Assembly (NCBI GenBank): GCA_012518155.1
Contig: JAAYTC010000356.1
Span: 1-6,464, forward strand
DNA length: 6,464 nucleotides
Source of the DNA: Bacteroidales bacterium
GTDB taxonomy: Bacteria; Bacteroidota; Bacteroidia; Bacteroidales; Dysgonomonadaceae
Direction: 5' to 3'
The position numbers and the translations under genes were made by a program. This document shows positions 1-6,257 of the stretch, piece after piece. The notes beneath the pieces are model-generated. The model did not search any database, was not told where the DNA came from, and was given only the letters and a program-made list of their open reading frames with translations. Position 1 is the first letter of the stretch, and the number at the start of each line of letters is the position of its first letter.

Positions 1-1149
1 CACTAGGTTCCACGGTTCAACTTCGTAGATAACCTCTATCTGTTCCAGGTTCCTTACAATATATTTGTAATGGTGGTTGCGGTGGATAGTATAATCGGGG
101 GTATAGCCGGATGTCCCTTTTGCCTTTTCCAGATAATCCGAGGTAATGGAGGTCTCATTGGAGATGATAGGAATATCGTATTCCGTACCATCGAGGGTTA
201 CAATGGTGAAATAGTTGATAGGCTGCTGGTTGCTGCTTTCCTCCGAATTCCATGTTACCGAAGAGATCATAGCTTCGGGCATATAATAAATGTAAGTATT
301 GGAACTTTCCAGCCTTCTTAATTCTTCAGTTTTCTTTGAATTATCATTGAAATATTCCGCAGGAGGAGTATCAAACTCTACCAAGCGAAAGTGGCGGTTG
401 GCATTGCGGAAATAGACTTTTTTCACACCCAAAGAGGTTTCCTCGTCAAGGTCCAGGTTTACTTCCAGTTTGGCTACCACGCGGATCAATTCCACATAGT
501 CACGCGTGTCATCACCTGTGCCGGCGGAAGTTGCTACCACGCTGTATTCTTCACTACTCCCTTGCTTTGGATAGAACGGCTTGGGTTGATAAATGGTTCC
601 TCCCGCTTCCACCAACTGGTTTTTATAGATCCTTGCCATGGGGAAGCCCTCCTTCTCCTTGTCCGATGCACCTTGATATAAGGTGCTGCTCAACTCACGG
701 GTGGCGCTCAGGTATTTGTCCATCGCCTCCCTGTTGGGAATGTTGGCTTCCGTCAGGTCATCCCGCATATCCGGCATATTGGCCACGAAATAGAAATCGT
801 AGGTTTTGTTGGCGGTCAGTTCCACCTTGAAGGCATGGGTGGATTCGCCCTTGCCTAAGCTGTTGTTCAGATGCACTATGCCCACCCTTTGGCCGCCATC
901 GCTGTTGAATACCAGCATGGCGAGGTCATACACATAGTCCTCGAAATGATCCTCGTCGGTATTGATAGACGGCTCTTCGGCGGCCCTTAGCCCGCTCTTG
1001 GGTTGTGCCGCCCGTACGTTCACCGAGAGATGCACCTTATGGTCGGCACCGCCTTCCGATTCCTGTTGGTCGTAGATAAGCTTGTCGCACCCCACGAAAA
1101 CGAGGCTTAGCGCGACAAGCATTACATATGTTCTTTGTAACTTTATCAT
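1..1149 (-). CDS. Fimbrillin-like minor subunit lipoprotein (Mfa3-position), 3' end cut by the window
   Basis: Starting at the ATG 1149-1147, the minus-strand frame has no stop in all 383 codons to base 1, so the gene is partial at its 3' end. The product begins MIKLQRTYVMLVALSLVF and then VGC, a lipoprotein signal with lipidated C21, followed by DKLIYDQQ, which resembles DSLIFDDL of the anchor upstream. Strand HKVHLSVNV (37-45) is followed by R46 and R55, candidate Arg cleavage sites. Fimbrillin-type blocks follow: FEDYVYDLAMLVFNSDGG, VELTANKTYDFYFVANMPD, LIRVVAKLEVNLDLDEE and, near the cut end, RNHHYKYIVRNLEQIEVIYE with P379-W380. No Cys is visible after C21. Its place after the anchor gene matches mfa3 in the P. 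gingivalis mfa cluster, so an accessory or tip-adaptor subunit is inferred; a tip adhesin is the alternative. The gene lies 30 bases after the mfa2 stop. Its 5' part is GC-richer than its 3' part. Confidence 0.82.
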   Translation of the reverse strand, partial: MIKLQRTYVMLVALSLVFVGCDKLIYDQQESEGGADHKVHLSVNVRAAQPKSGLRAAEEPSINTDEDHFEDYVYDLAMLVFNSDGGQRVGIVHLNNSLGKGESTHAFKVELTANKTYDFYFVANMPDMRDDLTEANIPNREAMDKYLSATRELSSTLYQGASDKEKEGFPMARIYKNQLVEAGGTIYQPKPFYPKQGSSEEYSVVATSAGTGDDTRDYVELIRVVAKLEVNLDLDEETSLGVKKVYFRNANRHFRLVEFDTPPAEYFNDNSKKTEELRRLESSNTYIYYMPEAMISSVTWNSEESSNQQPINYFTIVTLDGTEYDIPIISNETSITSDYLEKAKGTSGYTPDYTIHRNHHYKYIVRNLEQIEVIYEVEPWNLV

Positions 1150-1167
1150 AATCTAAGCTGTTCTTTT

Positions 1168-1197
1168 AAAAAACCGGGATCAAAGACCTAGTTCGGT
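1168..1197 (-). terminator. Weak bulged hairpin with U6 tract at the mfa2 stop
   Basis: In the minus-strand transcript ACCG (1197-1194) can pair with CGGT (1176-1173), and GGTC (1188-1185) with GA-CC around 1181-1177, with an AACTA bulge on one side and a one-base bulge on the other. A run of six T (1173-1168) follows and partly overlaps the stem. The structure covers the mfa2 stop codon. It is irregular and short, so any termination here would be weak; it may be chance. Confidence 0.2.
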
Positions 1198-2136
1198 GCT
1201 GTAGCTATGCACCAGCCAGTTGTTCACATAAATGGAACAGCTGAAATGTGTCCAGCACTCCACGCAATAATCCTTGATGACTACCTTAACGGTAAAATCA
1301 TTGTCGCAGTCGAGGTTTGCCTGCATCAGGTCGCCGTTGAAGACGGTCTCACCCTCTTCATCGTTGCCCGTATAATAGACATGGAGTTTATTGTCCTGTC
1401 CTGTCTTCAGATCGAGCAGATTGTAGTGCCAGGTGGCCACGTTATCGTTGAAAGTGGAATTGGAAGAAGGATAGACCAATGCATCCTGGTTGAGCGGCAT
1501 GGTGCCATCGATCCTCATTGTGCCATTGCCCGATGAGACCTCGGCATGAATCGCTTCCAGATCATAGTCTTTCATCGTGGTCTTGTCGAACTCGACAATC
1601 AGCTCTACCCGGTTGGTCACTTCCTGCAGGTTGACAGCGGTATACTCATAGAAACTGGCATAGTCCGCCGGATCGGGCAGGAACACCACGGGACTTTCAC
1701 CCTGCCATACTCTTGTTCCGTTCAGGTTGGCTGCCACGCCGGAGGCGGACTTCAACGTGAGCATCACGTCTTTCTTGGTGGTGGTTCCGTTGGTGAACGT
1801 TCCGAGGGTAAACTGGTCGTTCACGCCGGCCCATCCCACGAAGGAGAAGTTCCCGTTTTGCACGGGCATCAGCACTTCGAAGTCACGGCTTAGCGTTGGG
1901 TTTTGTTGCGTCACGGAAGCAACCAACTTGTCGTTCTCATCAAACGCGAACACGGTGAGTGAAGCCACATCCCCTATAAATGTTGAATCCGTCTCACAAG
2001 GTGTCATTGAGTAAAATTTAACGTATACACCTTGGGGACAATCGGCGAGATCATCGAAGATCAGAGAGTCGCAACCCCAGAAAATTGTTCCCAACGCGAA
2101 CAGCGTTATCAATATCTTGTTTCGTACATTCATCAT
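1180..2136 (-). CDS. mfa2: FimB/Mfa2-family fimbrial anchor subunit, lipoprotein
   Basis: A 318-residue lipoprotein. The signal peptide ends in FWGC with lipidated C22, followed by DSLIFDDLADCPQGVYVKF (23-41), the typical N-terminal signature of the FimB/Mfa2 anchor family. In P. gingivalis, Mfa2 holds the fimbria at the outer membrane and controls its length; the same role is inferred here. After the signal peptide the first Arg is R84, so there is no early Arg protease site, which fits an uncut, lipid-anchored terminal subunit. A Cys cluster lies near the end (C277, then CVECWTHFSC at 291-300). The last residues NWLVHSYSTELGL (306-318) nearly repeat the tail of the mfa1 product upstream. 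Two adjacent ATGs (MM) open the frame; the second would work equally well. The gene lies 113 bases after mfa1 with a hairpin between them, and 30 bases before the next fimbrillin gene. Confidence 0.88.
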   Translation of the reverse strand: MMNVRNKILITLFALGTIFWGCDSLIFDDLADCPQGVYVKFYSMTPCETDSTFIGDVASLTVFAFDENDKLVASVTQQNPTLSRDFEVLMPVQNGNFSFVGWAGVNDQFTLGTFTNGTTTKKDVMLTLKSASGVAANLNGTRVWQGESPVVFLPDPADYASFYEYTAVNLQEVTNRVELIVEFDKTTMKDYDLEAIHAEVSSGNGTMRIDGTMPLNQDALVYPSSNSTFNDNVATWHYNLLDLKTGQDNKLHVYYTGNDEEGETVFNGDLMQANLDCDNDFTVKVVIKDYCVECWTHFSCSIYVNNWLVHSYSTELGL

Positions 2137-2173
2137 TTGTTGCGTTTTGTAAGTTGAAAAGTTGTTTTTTTAA

Positions 2174-2212
2174 AAGGAGAGGGGGAAGAGGAATTTCTTC
2201 CCCCTTGTCCTT
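2174..2212 (-). terminator. Attenuator-like hairpin between mfa1 and mfa2
   Basis: An inverted repeat fills the middle of the 113-base gap after mfa1. The inner stem pairs 2180-2188 with 2197-2205 without mismatch (minus strand AAGGGGGAAG side against CTTCCCCCT), loop of 8. After a small internal loop, 2174-2178 pairs with 2208-2212 for 5 more base pairs. In the minus-strand transcript only about four U residues follow before an A run, so termination should be incomplete. This would let the major subunit mRNA outnumber the anchor and minor subunit mRNA. It could instead protect the 3' end of a processed mfa1 message. Confidence 0.5.
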
Positions 2213-2249
2213 AGTAAGTTGCTCTATTAAAGCTTCTCTAACATTTTTA

Positions 2250-3926
2250 TTATATACCTAAGTCTACTTGATAAGAATGAACCAACCACGGCAAAACGGT
2301 CACGTCGACGCTCATCCATGTTTCGGGAGTTGTCAATGGATCGGTCGGATCGATTGGGTTCTCGGGTTCTTCAACGGGAACATCAATATCGGGACCTTCA
2401 GGATCCTCCGGGTTAGGAACAGTTACCTTAACCTCTGGTTTCGGATCGGGATTGGAAGGAATCTTACTAGGATTATCCGGTCCTTCTGGTTTCTCAGGAT
2501 CAAATTTTGGGTTGGGAATCAATGTGGGATTATCCGGATCTTCCGGGAATAACGGGTTCCAGTTGGTACCGATGGTTTTGAAGCCGGTGATGTGAATGTG
2601 GTAAATATTATTTCTCAATACCGGTGAATTATACCATTCGGGTATTTTGTCGGGGTTTACCCACGCGTAATAAATCACTTTTCCGCCCACATACTTGGTC
2701 ACTTTTTGAGTAACGCCATTGCCTGCAGGATCATAAGCAGCGGATGCAGTTTTGTAGAACTTCCCGTTCGCACCCAAGTAGAAGTCATCTCCTTCATTAT
2801 ACGTTCCCCCGTCAGCAAAAGCCCCGGGAGTAAACTTCGCGCGGATCATCGCGTACACGGTATTTCCTTTTTTAAAGCCGGAAGCATCGCCTGTTTCAAT
2901 TTCGTGCGTAGTAGGAAGAACAAATTTACCATCCAGCACAGAGCTTTCACCAATTGAACCCGCATTGGCGGCCGCATAGTCTCCTAAAGTAGGAACCTCT
3001 GTCCCACCGAACTGAGTATCAGTATCGTAGTTTTCAAACAGTCCGGAGTAGTCGTACTTAGTATAAGCTCCATCTGTAGCGTCCCAATACTCCGCATTGG
3101 TTTCAGGTACCCAGCCGTAGTTAGGAGTGGCCCAATCATCTTTCCGTTGGATAAAGAGCGAGTTTTCACCCTGTGCCAATACCCAAGTGATATTGGAGAT
3201 CTCACCAATTTTTGTTTCTCCATCAGCAGAAAAAACATTATACGAGGTAGCGGCTGTAGTAACCATTACTCGTGCAACAGCTCTTTCTACTTCCATATTT
3301 ACTCTGTTTGCTCCAGCAAGAGTAGCATCTTTATCTACATTAGGCTCCACGTTAATTTCTTGTGGCTCCACGTTGGTCATCATAATTACATCATCTCCAG
3401 CATCTACCTTGGCAATCTTTGAAGCAGAGGTTTCAACAGGATCATGCTTAGTGCCTGAATTTTTCAATTTAAGGACAGCGGCATAAGCAGCTTCAAAAGC
3501 GTTGGCACCAGTACCGGCGGCTGCTATTTGATCCAATGCATCCTCAGTTGCGTTAACTAATACAAACACTTTCTTCGGCCCGGCAGTTGTTTTAATCGCG
3601 GCGGATTCCAGAGGTTTTAATTGGTTACCATCCACCTCATAATCCTCGCCCACCACAAAATTATGGGTGACCACGCTACCGCTACTCATATCCGAAACGT
3701 AGATGGTGATGTCTTCGATCTTGTCCTTACCGGCCCATTCTCCAACCTTGTTGTAATCGTTCGGTAACCCACGGTTGGTGGCTCCAGAACCCAATTTCAA
3801 CGCAACACTCACGTGGGTGTTCCCCTTCTCTTGATCGGGCACATCAATGTCGTCGTTGTTACAGGCTGTGAATCCTAATCCGAGCGTGACGAGCCCCATT
3901 AAAAATAATTTACTTAATTTTTTCAT
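2250..3926 (-). CDS. mfa1: Mfa1-family major fimbrial subunit (fimbrillin), lipoprotein precursor
   Basis: A 558-residue precursor of the main shaft subunit of a type V pilus. The lipoprotein signal has lipobox FTAC with lipidated C22. A first strand THVSVALKLGSG (37-48) is followed by NRGLPND; R52 sits where Arg-specific proteases cut Mfa1/FimA in Porphyromonas gingivalis. Next comes VGEWAGKDKIEDITIYV (61-77), which strongly resembles the start of mature Mfa1. Other family marks are VERAVARVMV (213-222) and VLRNNIYHIHITGF (436-449). A proline-rich stretch with repeated PDNP runs from about 458 to 530, then the final strand TWMSVDVTVLPWLVHSYQVDLGI (536-558, written as one unit here only by ends: W547 to I558 is the tail). 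There is no Cys after C22. The start ATG follows an AT-rich 59-base gap after the DUF3868 gene. Its A+T content is higher than that of the neighbours, as expected for a variable surface antigen. The symbol is assigned at family level. Confidence 0.9.
   Translation of the reverse strand: MKKLSKLFLMGLVTLGLGFTACNNDDIDVPDQEKGNTHVSVALKLGSGATNRGLPNDYNKVGEWAGKDKIEDITIYVSDMSSGSVVTHNFVVGEDYEVDGNQLKPLESAAIKTTAGPKKVFVLVNATEDALDQIAAAGTGANAFEAAYAAVLKLKNSGTKHDPVETSASKIAKVDAGDDVIMMTNVEPQEINVEPNVDKDATLAGANRVNMEVERAVARVMVTTAATSYNVFSADGETKIGEISNITWVLAQGENSLFIQRKDDWATPNYGWVPETNAEYWDATDGAYTKYDYSGLFENYDTDTQFGGTEVPTLGDYAAANAGSIGESSVLDGKFVLPTTHEIETGDASGFKKGNTVYAMIRAKFTPGAFADGGTYNEGDDFYLGANGKFYKTASAAYDPAGNGVTQKVTKYVGGKVIYYAWVNPDKIPEWYNSPVLRNNIYHIHITGFKTIGTNWNPLFPEDPDNPTLIPNPKFDPEKPEGPDNPSKIPSNPDPKPEVKVTVPNPEDPEGPDIDVPVEEPENPIDPTDPLTTPETWMSVDVTVLPWLVHSYQVDLGI
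2335..2555 (-). repeat. Proline-rich repeat segment inside mfa1
   Basis: Codons for residues about 458-530 of the major fimbrillin encode a Pro/Glu/Asp/Asn-rich segment. PDNP occurs at 464 and 483, and the DNA word GGATTATCCGG recurs at 2470-2480 and 2527-2537, exactly 57 bases (19 codons) apart. PEDPEGPD at about 506-513 looks like a diverged unit. The segment joins the fimbrillin body to its last beta strand. Confidence 0.6.
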
Positions 3927-3985
3927 TAATCTTGAATTTTAAAAATGAACATTCTTGTTAAAAGTTATCATAATCTCACTATTGT

Positions 3986-5446
3986 TTAATTAGTTTCTTC
4001 TGTTTTGTGCAACTCTTCCAGATTGGCGCGTGCGTCGTTATCGCCTTGTCCCGCTGCCCTGGTGAAATATTCTTTTGCCTTGCCAATATCGCCTTTGCGG
4101 GCATAGGCCACACCGAGGTTGTTCCATACTTTGGGATTGTCTTCAATCTTGCGCATCCGCTCGATGGCGATGTCCATACTGCCGCTCTCAATATCTGCGG
4201 AAGCGGAGTTGAGGATGGCGATGTCGCTATCGGGATAGAGGCGTACAGCAATATCGAATACCTCCTTGAATTCCTTGCTGGCGGCCGGATAGCTCTGTGC
4301 CACGAGATACATCTCGTTCAGGCTTAACAGCTTGGGATTGGTCTTTATGATCTCGCGCGCTTCTTCCACGTTGAAAGCACGAACGTTGTATGCCACCACA
4401 TATTCTGTACGGCGCAGCGGCGGGTAGTAATTGTTGAGCAGCGTGCGGTAGGTCTCCCCGCCCGAGAGTTTCTTCAGTTCCGCGTCACGGGCATCGGGAT
4501 TGGATACGTTGTCGATGATATCGAGTACCGCCTGTTTGTCTGCCAACGAAGAGGCAGCTACCGCCTTACGCAGCCCGTCCCAGTCTTCGCCATGCCCCGT
4601 TACCGTGAAACGGTTTCGTTCGACGCCGAACTTCGTCACTAAGTACTCGGCAAAAGACTTGGCGCGGTTCTCGGCCAGCATCTTGTTATGCGGTACACTT
4701 GCCTCGGGCGAGGCATAACCGTGGATCTCGAACTCGGTGATGTTGAAATCGGGGTTGTTGCGGATATCGCTTATAATACGGTCTACTTCGTTGAATTTGG
4801 CGGCATTACCCTTATAGTCGCGCAGGAGTTCCCAACGGTCCACCACGAAATTGAAGGTGGCGGCATGGCGATCGCTACGCGTTTTCACTTCTGCTTCGGG
4901 CATGATGTATGTCAACCGGTACACCGGCTGGTAGGGTGCGGGAAGGAGGTTGCGCACCAGCAGCTCCTCACCCAGCAGGGTGTTGCAGTCGGCACAGCCC
5001 GACACCTCGTGCACCAGCGAGAGCGAGGCGTCCTGCATCCAGGAACGGTAGGGAATGGTTATATTGTAATGCACCGATTGCTCCGTGCGGTTCTTGCGTG
5101 TCACCACCTCCGCGGGGGTACCCTCCAGGGGGAGCGGCTCGCCCAGCACGTTCTTGCGGCGCAGCACCTTGGCGCGCTTCTTGCCGGCCACCACCACGGG
5201 GTCGAGTGTCAGGCTTTCGTGGTTGTTTTCGTTGGATTTCAGCACGGGTGTGAGCACCAGCATGTTGTTGCGTTTCACCTCCAGCGCGTTGAGCGTGACG
5301 TCGAAGGAGAGGGAGACCATGTCGCCCTGCTTCACCGCGGTTTCGTTTTCAATGACGATACCCGACAGTTGCGCATCCTGGGCATAAGCCCCCGGAATGG
5401 CCGTGAAGAATGCGATGATAAGGTATATGATGTTCTTTGTCTTCAT
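3986..5446 (-). CDS. DUF3868 / OmpA-like / TPR envelope protein of the fimbrial operon
   Basis: A 486-residue secreted protein. Signal peptide 1-22 ends in AYA before Gln23. Residues about 23-115 match the DUF3868 type of N-terminal domain; a CxxC lies at C151/C154 (GCADCN). An OmpA-like domain spans about 195-300, with FEIHGYASPEAS at 239-250 and N254..ENRAKSFAEYL to 269, then TVTGHGEDWDGLRKA at 281-295. The C-terminus has TPR-like helices, clearest at 438-470 (PKVWNNLGVAYARKGD, then GKAKEYFTRAAGQ). OmpA-like domains usually bind peptidoglycan and TPRs bind protein partners, so I infer a periplasmic or outer-membrane scaffold linking the fimbrial base to the cell wall. The Asp usually found in the OmpA GHTD motif is absent; the motif reads GYASPE, a form seen in other Bacteroidota OmpA-like proteins. 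It starts 10 bases after the DUF3575 stop, so translational coupling is likely. The N-terminal half is very GC-rich (44 of 60 bases in 5101-5160). Confidence 0.88.
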   Translation of the reverse strand: MKTKNIIYLIIAFFTAIPGAYAQDAQLSGIVIENETAVKQGDMVSLSFDVTLNALEVKRNNMLVLTPVLKSNENNHESLTLDPVVVAGKKRAKVLRRKNVLGEPLPLEGTPAEVVTRKNRTEQSVHYNITIPYRSWMQDASLSLVHEVSGCADCNTLLGEELLVRNLLPAPYQPVYRLTYIMPEAEVKTRSDRHAATFNFVVDRWELLRDYKGNAAKFNEVDRIISDIRNNPDFNITEFEIHGYASPEASVPHNKMLAENRAKSFAEYLVTKFGVERNRFTVTGHGEDWDGLRKAVAASSLADKQAVLDIIDNVSNPDARDAELKKLSGGETYRTLLNNYYPPLRRTEYVVAYNVRAFNVEEAREIIKTNPKLLSLNEMYLVAQSYPAASKEFKEVFDIAVRLYPDSDIAILNSASADIESGSMDIAIERMRKIEDNPKVWNNLGVAYARKGDIGKAKEYFTRAAGQGDNDARANLEELHKTEETN

Positions 5447-5456
5447 TTCCGCTTTC

Positions 5457-6038
5457 TTATTTGATGATGTAAATTAATGATACCGCCGCCTTGGTCACGC
5501 CCCAGTAGTTGTATTTGCCCTCGTTGAGCTTGGTGCCGCAGTTGGTGCAGGGGTACTTGTCGTAATGGATGCGCGCGTAACCGGCGCCGATGCTGGTCTC
5601 CAGGTTCCAGCGGGGACTGAGCAGCCACTGGTAGCCGTAACTGATGCCGCCCCCGTAGAGGTACCCCTCGTAGCGGTTGTCCTTGAGTTTGTCGAGGCGT
5701 CCCACCGGGATATCCCACCCGCCGATGTTGAACTGCGCCCCATGGGCGTGCACGCCGAAGAAATGGCCGTTGAACACGTCGCAGGTCCACCAGCGCAGCT
5801 CGGGCTGCACCAGCCAGTGCTTGGCTTTCTTGTTGTCGGAAAAGGTGAACGGGTTTACGCCGGCTCCCAGCTCCAGGGTCATCTTGCGGCTCAATGCCAT
5901 CTCCAAGGCCAGGTTGGGTGTGGCCGTAGCGTCGTAAAGGAGGTTGTTCTTGATGGCCACCTTTTGCGCGAATGCTCCCGGGAGGGAGGCCGTCAGCGCC
6001 AGGATGACCAAGAGAAACTTGTGACTAATCTTATTCAT
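5457..6038 (-). CDS. DUF3575 domain protein, outer-membrane beta-barrel-like, first gene of the fimbrial operon
   Basis: A 193-residue secreted protein. It begins with a signal peptide (K3, K7, hydrophobic 8-20) and a probable cut after AFA (residues 22-24). DUF3575 hallmarks follow: KNNLLYDATATPNLALE at 30-46, a Trp-rich block QPELRWWTC at 78-86, GVHAHGAQFN at 95-104, a CxxC at C164/C167 (YPCTNCG) and a last strand AAVSLIYIIK at the C-terminus that looks like an outer-membrane beta strand. Alternating, aromatic-rich strands suggest a small barrel. Exact function is unknown; the family is commonly found beside DUF3868 and Mfa1-type genes in Bacteroidales, so a role in fimbrial assembly or anchoring is inferred. 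I chose the ATG at 6038 because it gives an immediate signal peptide and follows an A/T-rich leader (AATTAATAAACAAATT). The frame stays open to 6197, but that extension would bury the signal peptide. The next gene starts 10 bases after the stop. Composition is GC-rich compared with the mfa1 gene. Confidence 0.85.
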   Translation of the reverse strand: MNKISHKFLLVILALTASLPGAFAQKVAIKNNLLYDATATPNLALEMALSRKMTLELGAGVNPFTFSDNKKAKHWLVQPELRWWTCDVFNGHFFGVHAHGAQFNIGGWDIPVGRLDKLKDNRYEGYLYGGGISYGYQWLLSPRWNLETSIGAGYARIHYDKYPCTNCGTKLNEGKYNYWGVTKAAVSLIYIIK

Positions 6039-6052
6039 AATTTGTTTATTAA

Positions 6053-6084
6053 TTGATATGCTGTGTATCTGTTGATATGCTGTG
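6053..6084. repeat. 13-bp perfect direct repeat just upstream of the DUF3575 start
   Basis: TTGATATGCTGTG occurs at 6053-6065 and again at 6072-6084, separated by TATCTG, a period of 19 bases. On the transcript strand it reads CACAGCATATCAA. The nearer copy ends about 15 bases before the ATG, inside the probable untranslated leader, so it could bind a regulator on DNA or RNA. Confidence 0.75.
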
Positions 6085-6211
6085 AATATACGGAGTCTCC
6101 ATTGTTCAATTATTTTACAATCTATAGGTCTCAATATTAAATAGACACTATTACTATTAAAAAAGGACATTTTTAATTCACACACTGGACAAGCCAACCC
6201 TCACCTCTATC

Positions 6212-6229
6212 TAATATTTAAAAATATTA
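6212..6229. repeat. AT-rich inverted repeat TAATATTT-AA-AAATATTA
   Basis: Eight-base perfect arms, 6212-6219 and 6222-6229, separated by AA. As DNA it could be an operator for a dimeric regulator; as RNA the stem would be weak. In such A+T-rich sequence a chance origin is possible. Confidence 0.4.
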
Positions 6230-6238
6230 TTTTCGAAT

Positions 6239-6257
6239 ATTACCAAAAATTACCAAA
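6239..6257. repeat. Two ATTACCAAA direct repeats with 10-bp spacing
   Basis: ATTACCAAA lies at 6239-6247 and 6249-6257 (TTTGGTAAT on the minus strand). The 10-bp period is about one helical turn, which fits a same-face protein-binding site. A shorter TTACCAA recurs at 6359-6365, near the upstream candidate promoter. Confidence 0.5.

Noticed and set aside
3927..3985. A separate promoter for mfa1 in the 59-base gap (TAACTTTT on the minus strand)
   Set aside because: Only a partial -7 match with no -33 box, in A+T-rich sequence where such matches are frequent.
4688..5464. A long open frame on the plus strand opposite the DUF3868 gene
   Set aside because: It is the antisense of a well-supported gene in GC-rich DNA, where stops are rare. 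Its product is rich in His, Gly and Val without recognisable domains.
5565..6056. A plus-strand open frame opposite the DUF3575 gene
   Set aside because: Antisense shadow of a recognised family member; no plausible domain or start context.
6039..6197. A 53-codon N-terminal extension of the DUF3575 gene (ATG at 6197)
   Set aside because: It would place the signal peptide in the middle of the protein and read through the repeat-rich leader; the ATG at 6038 gives a normal secreted protein.
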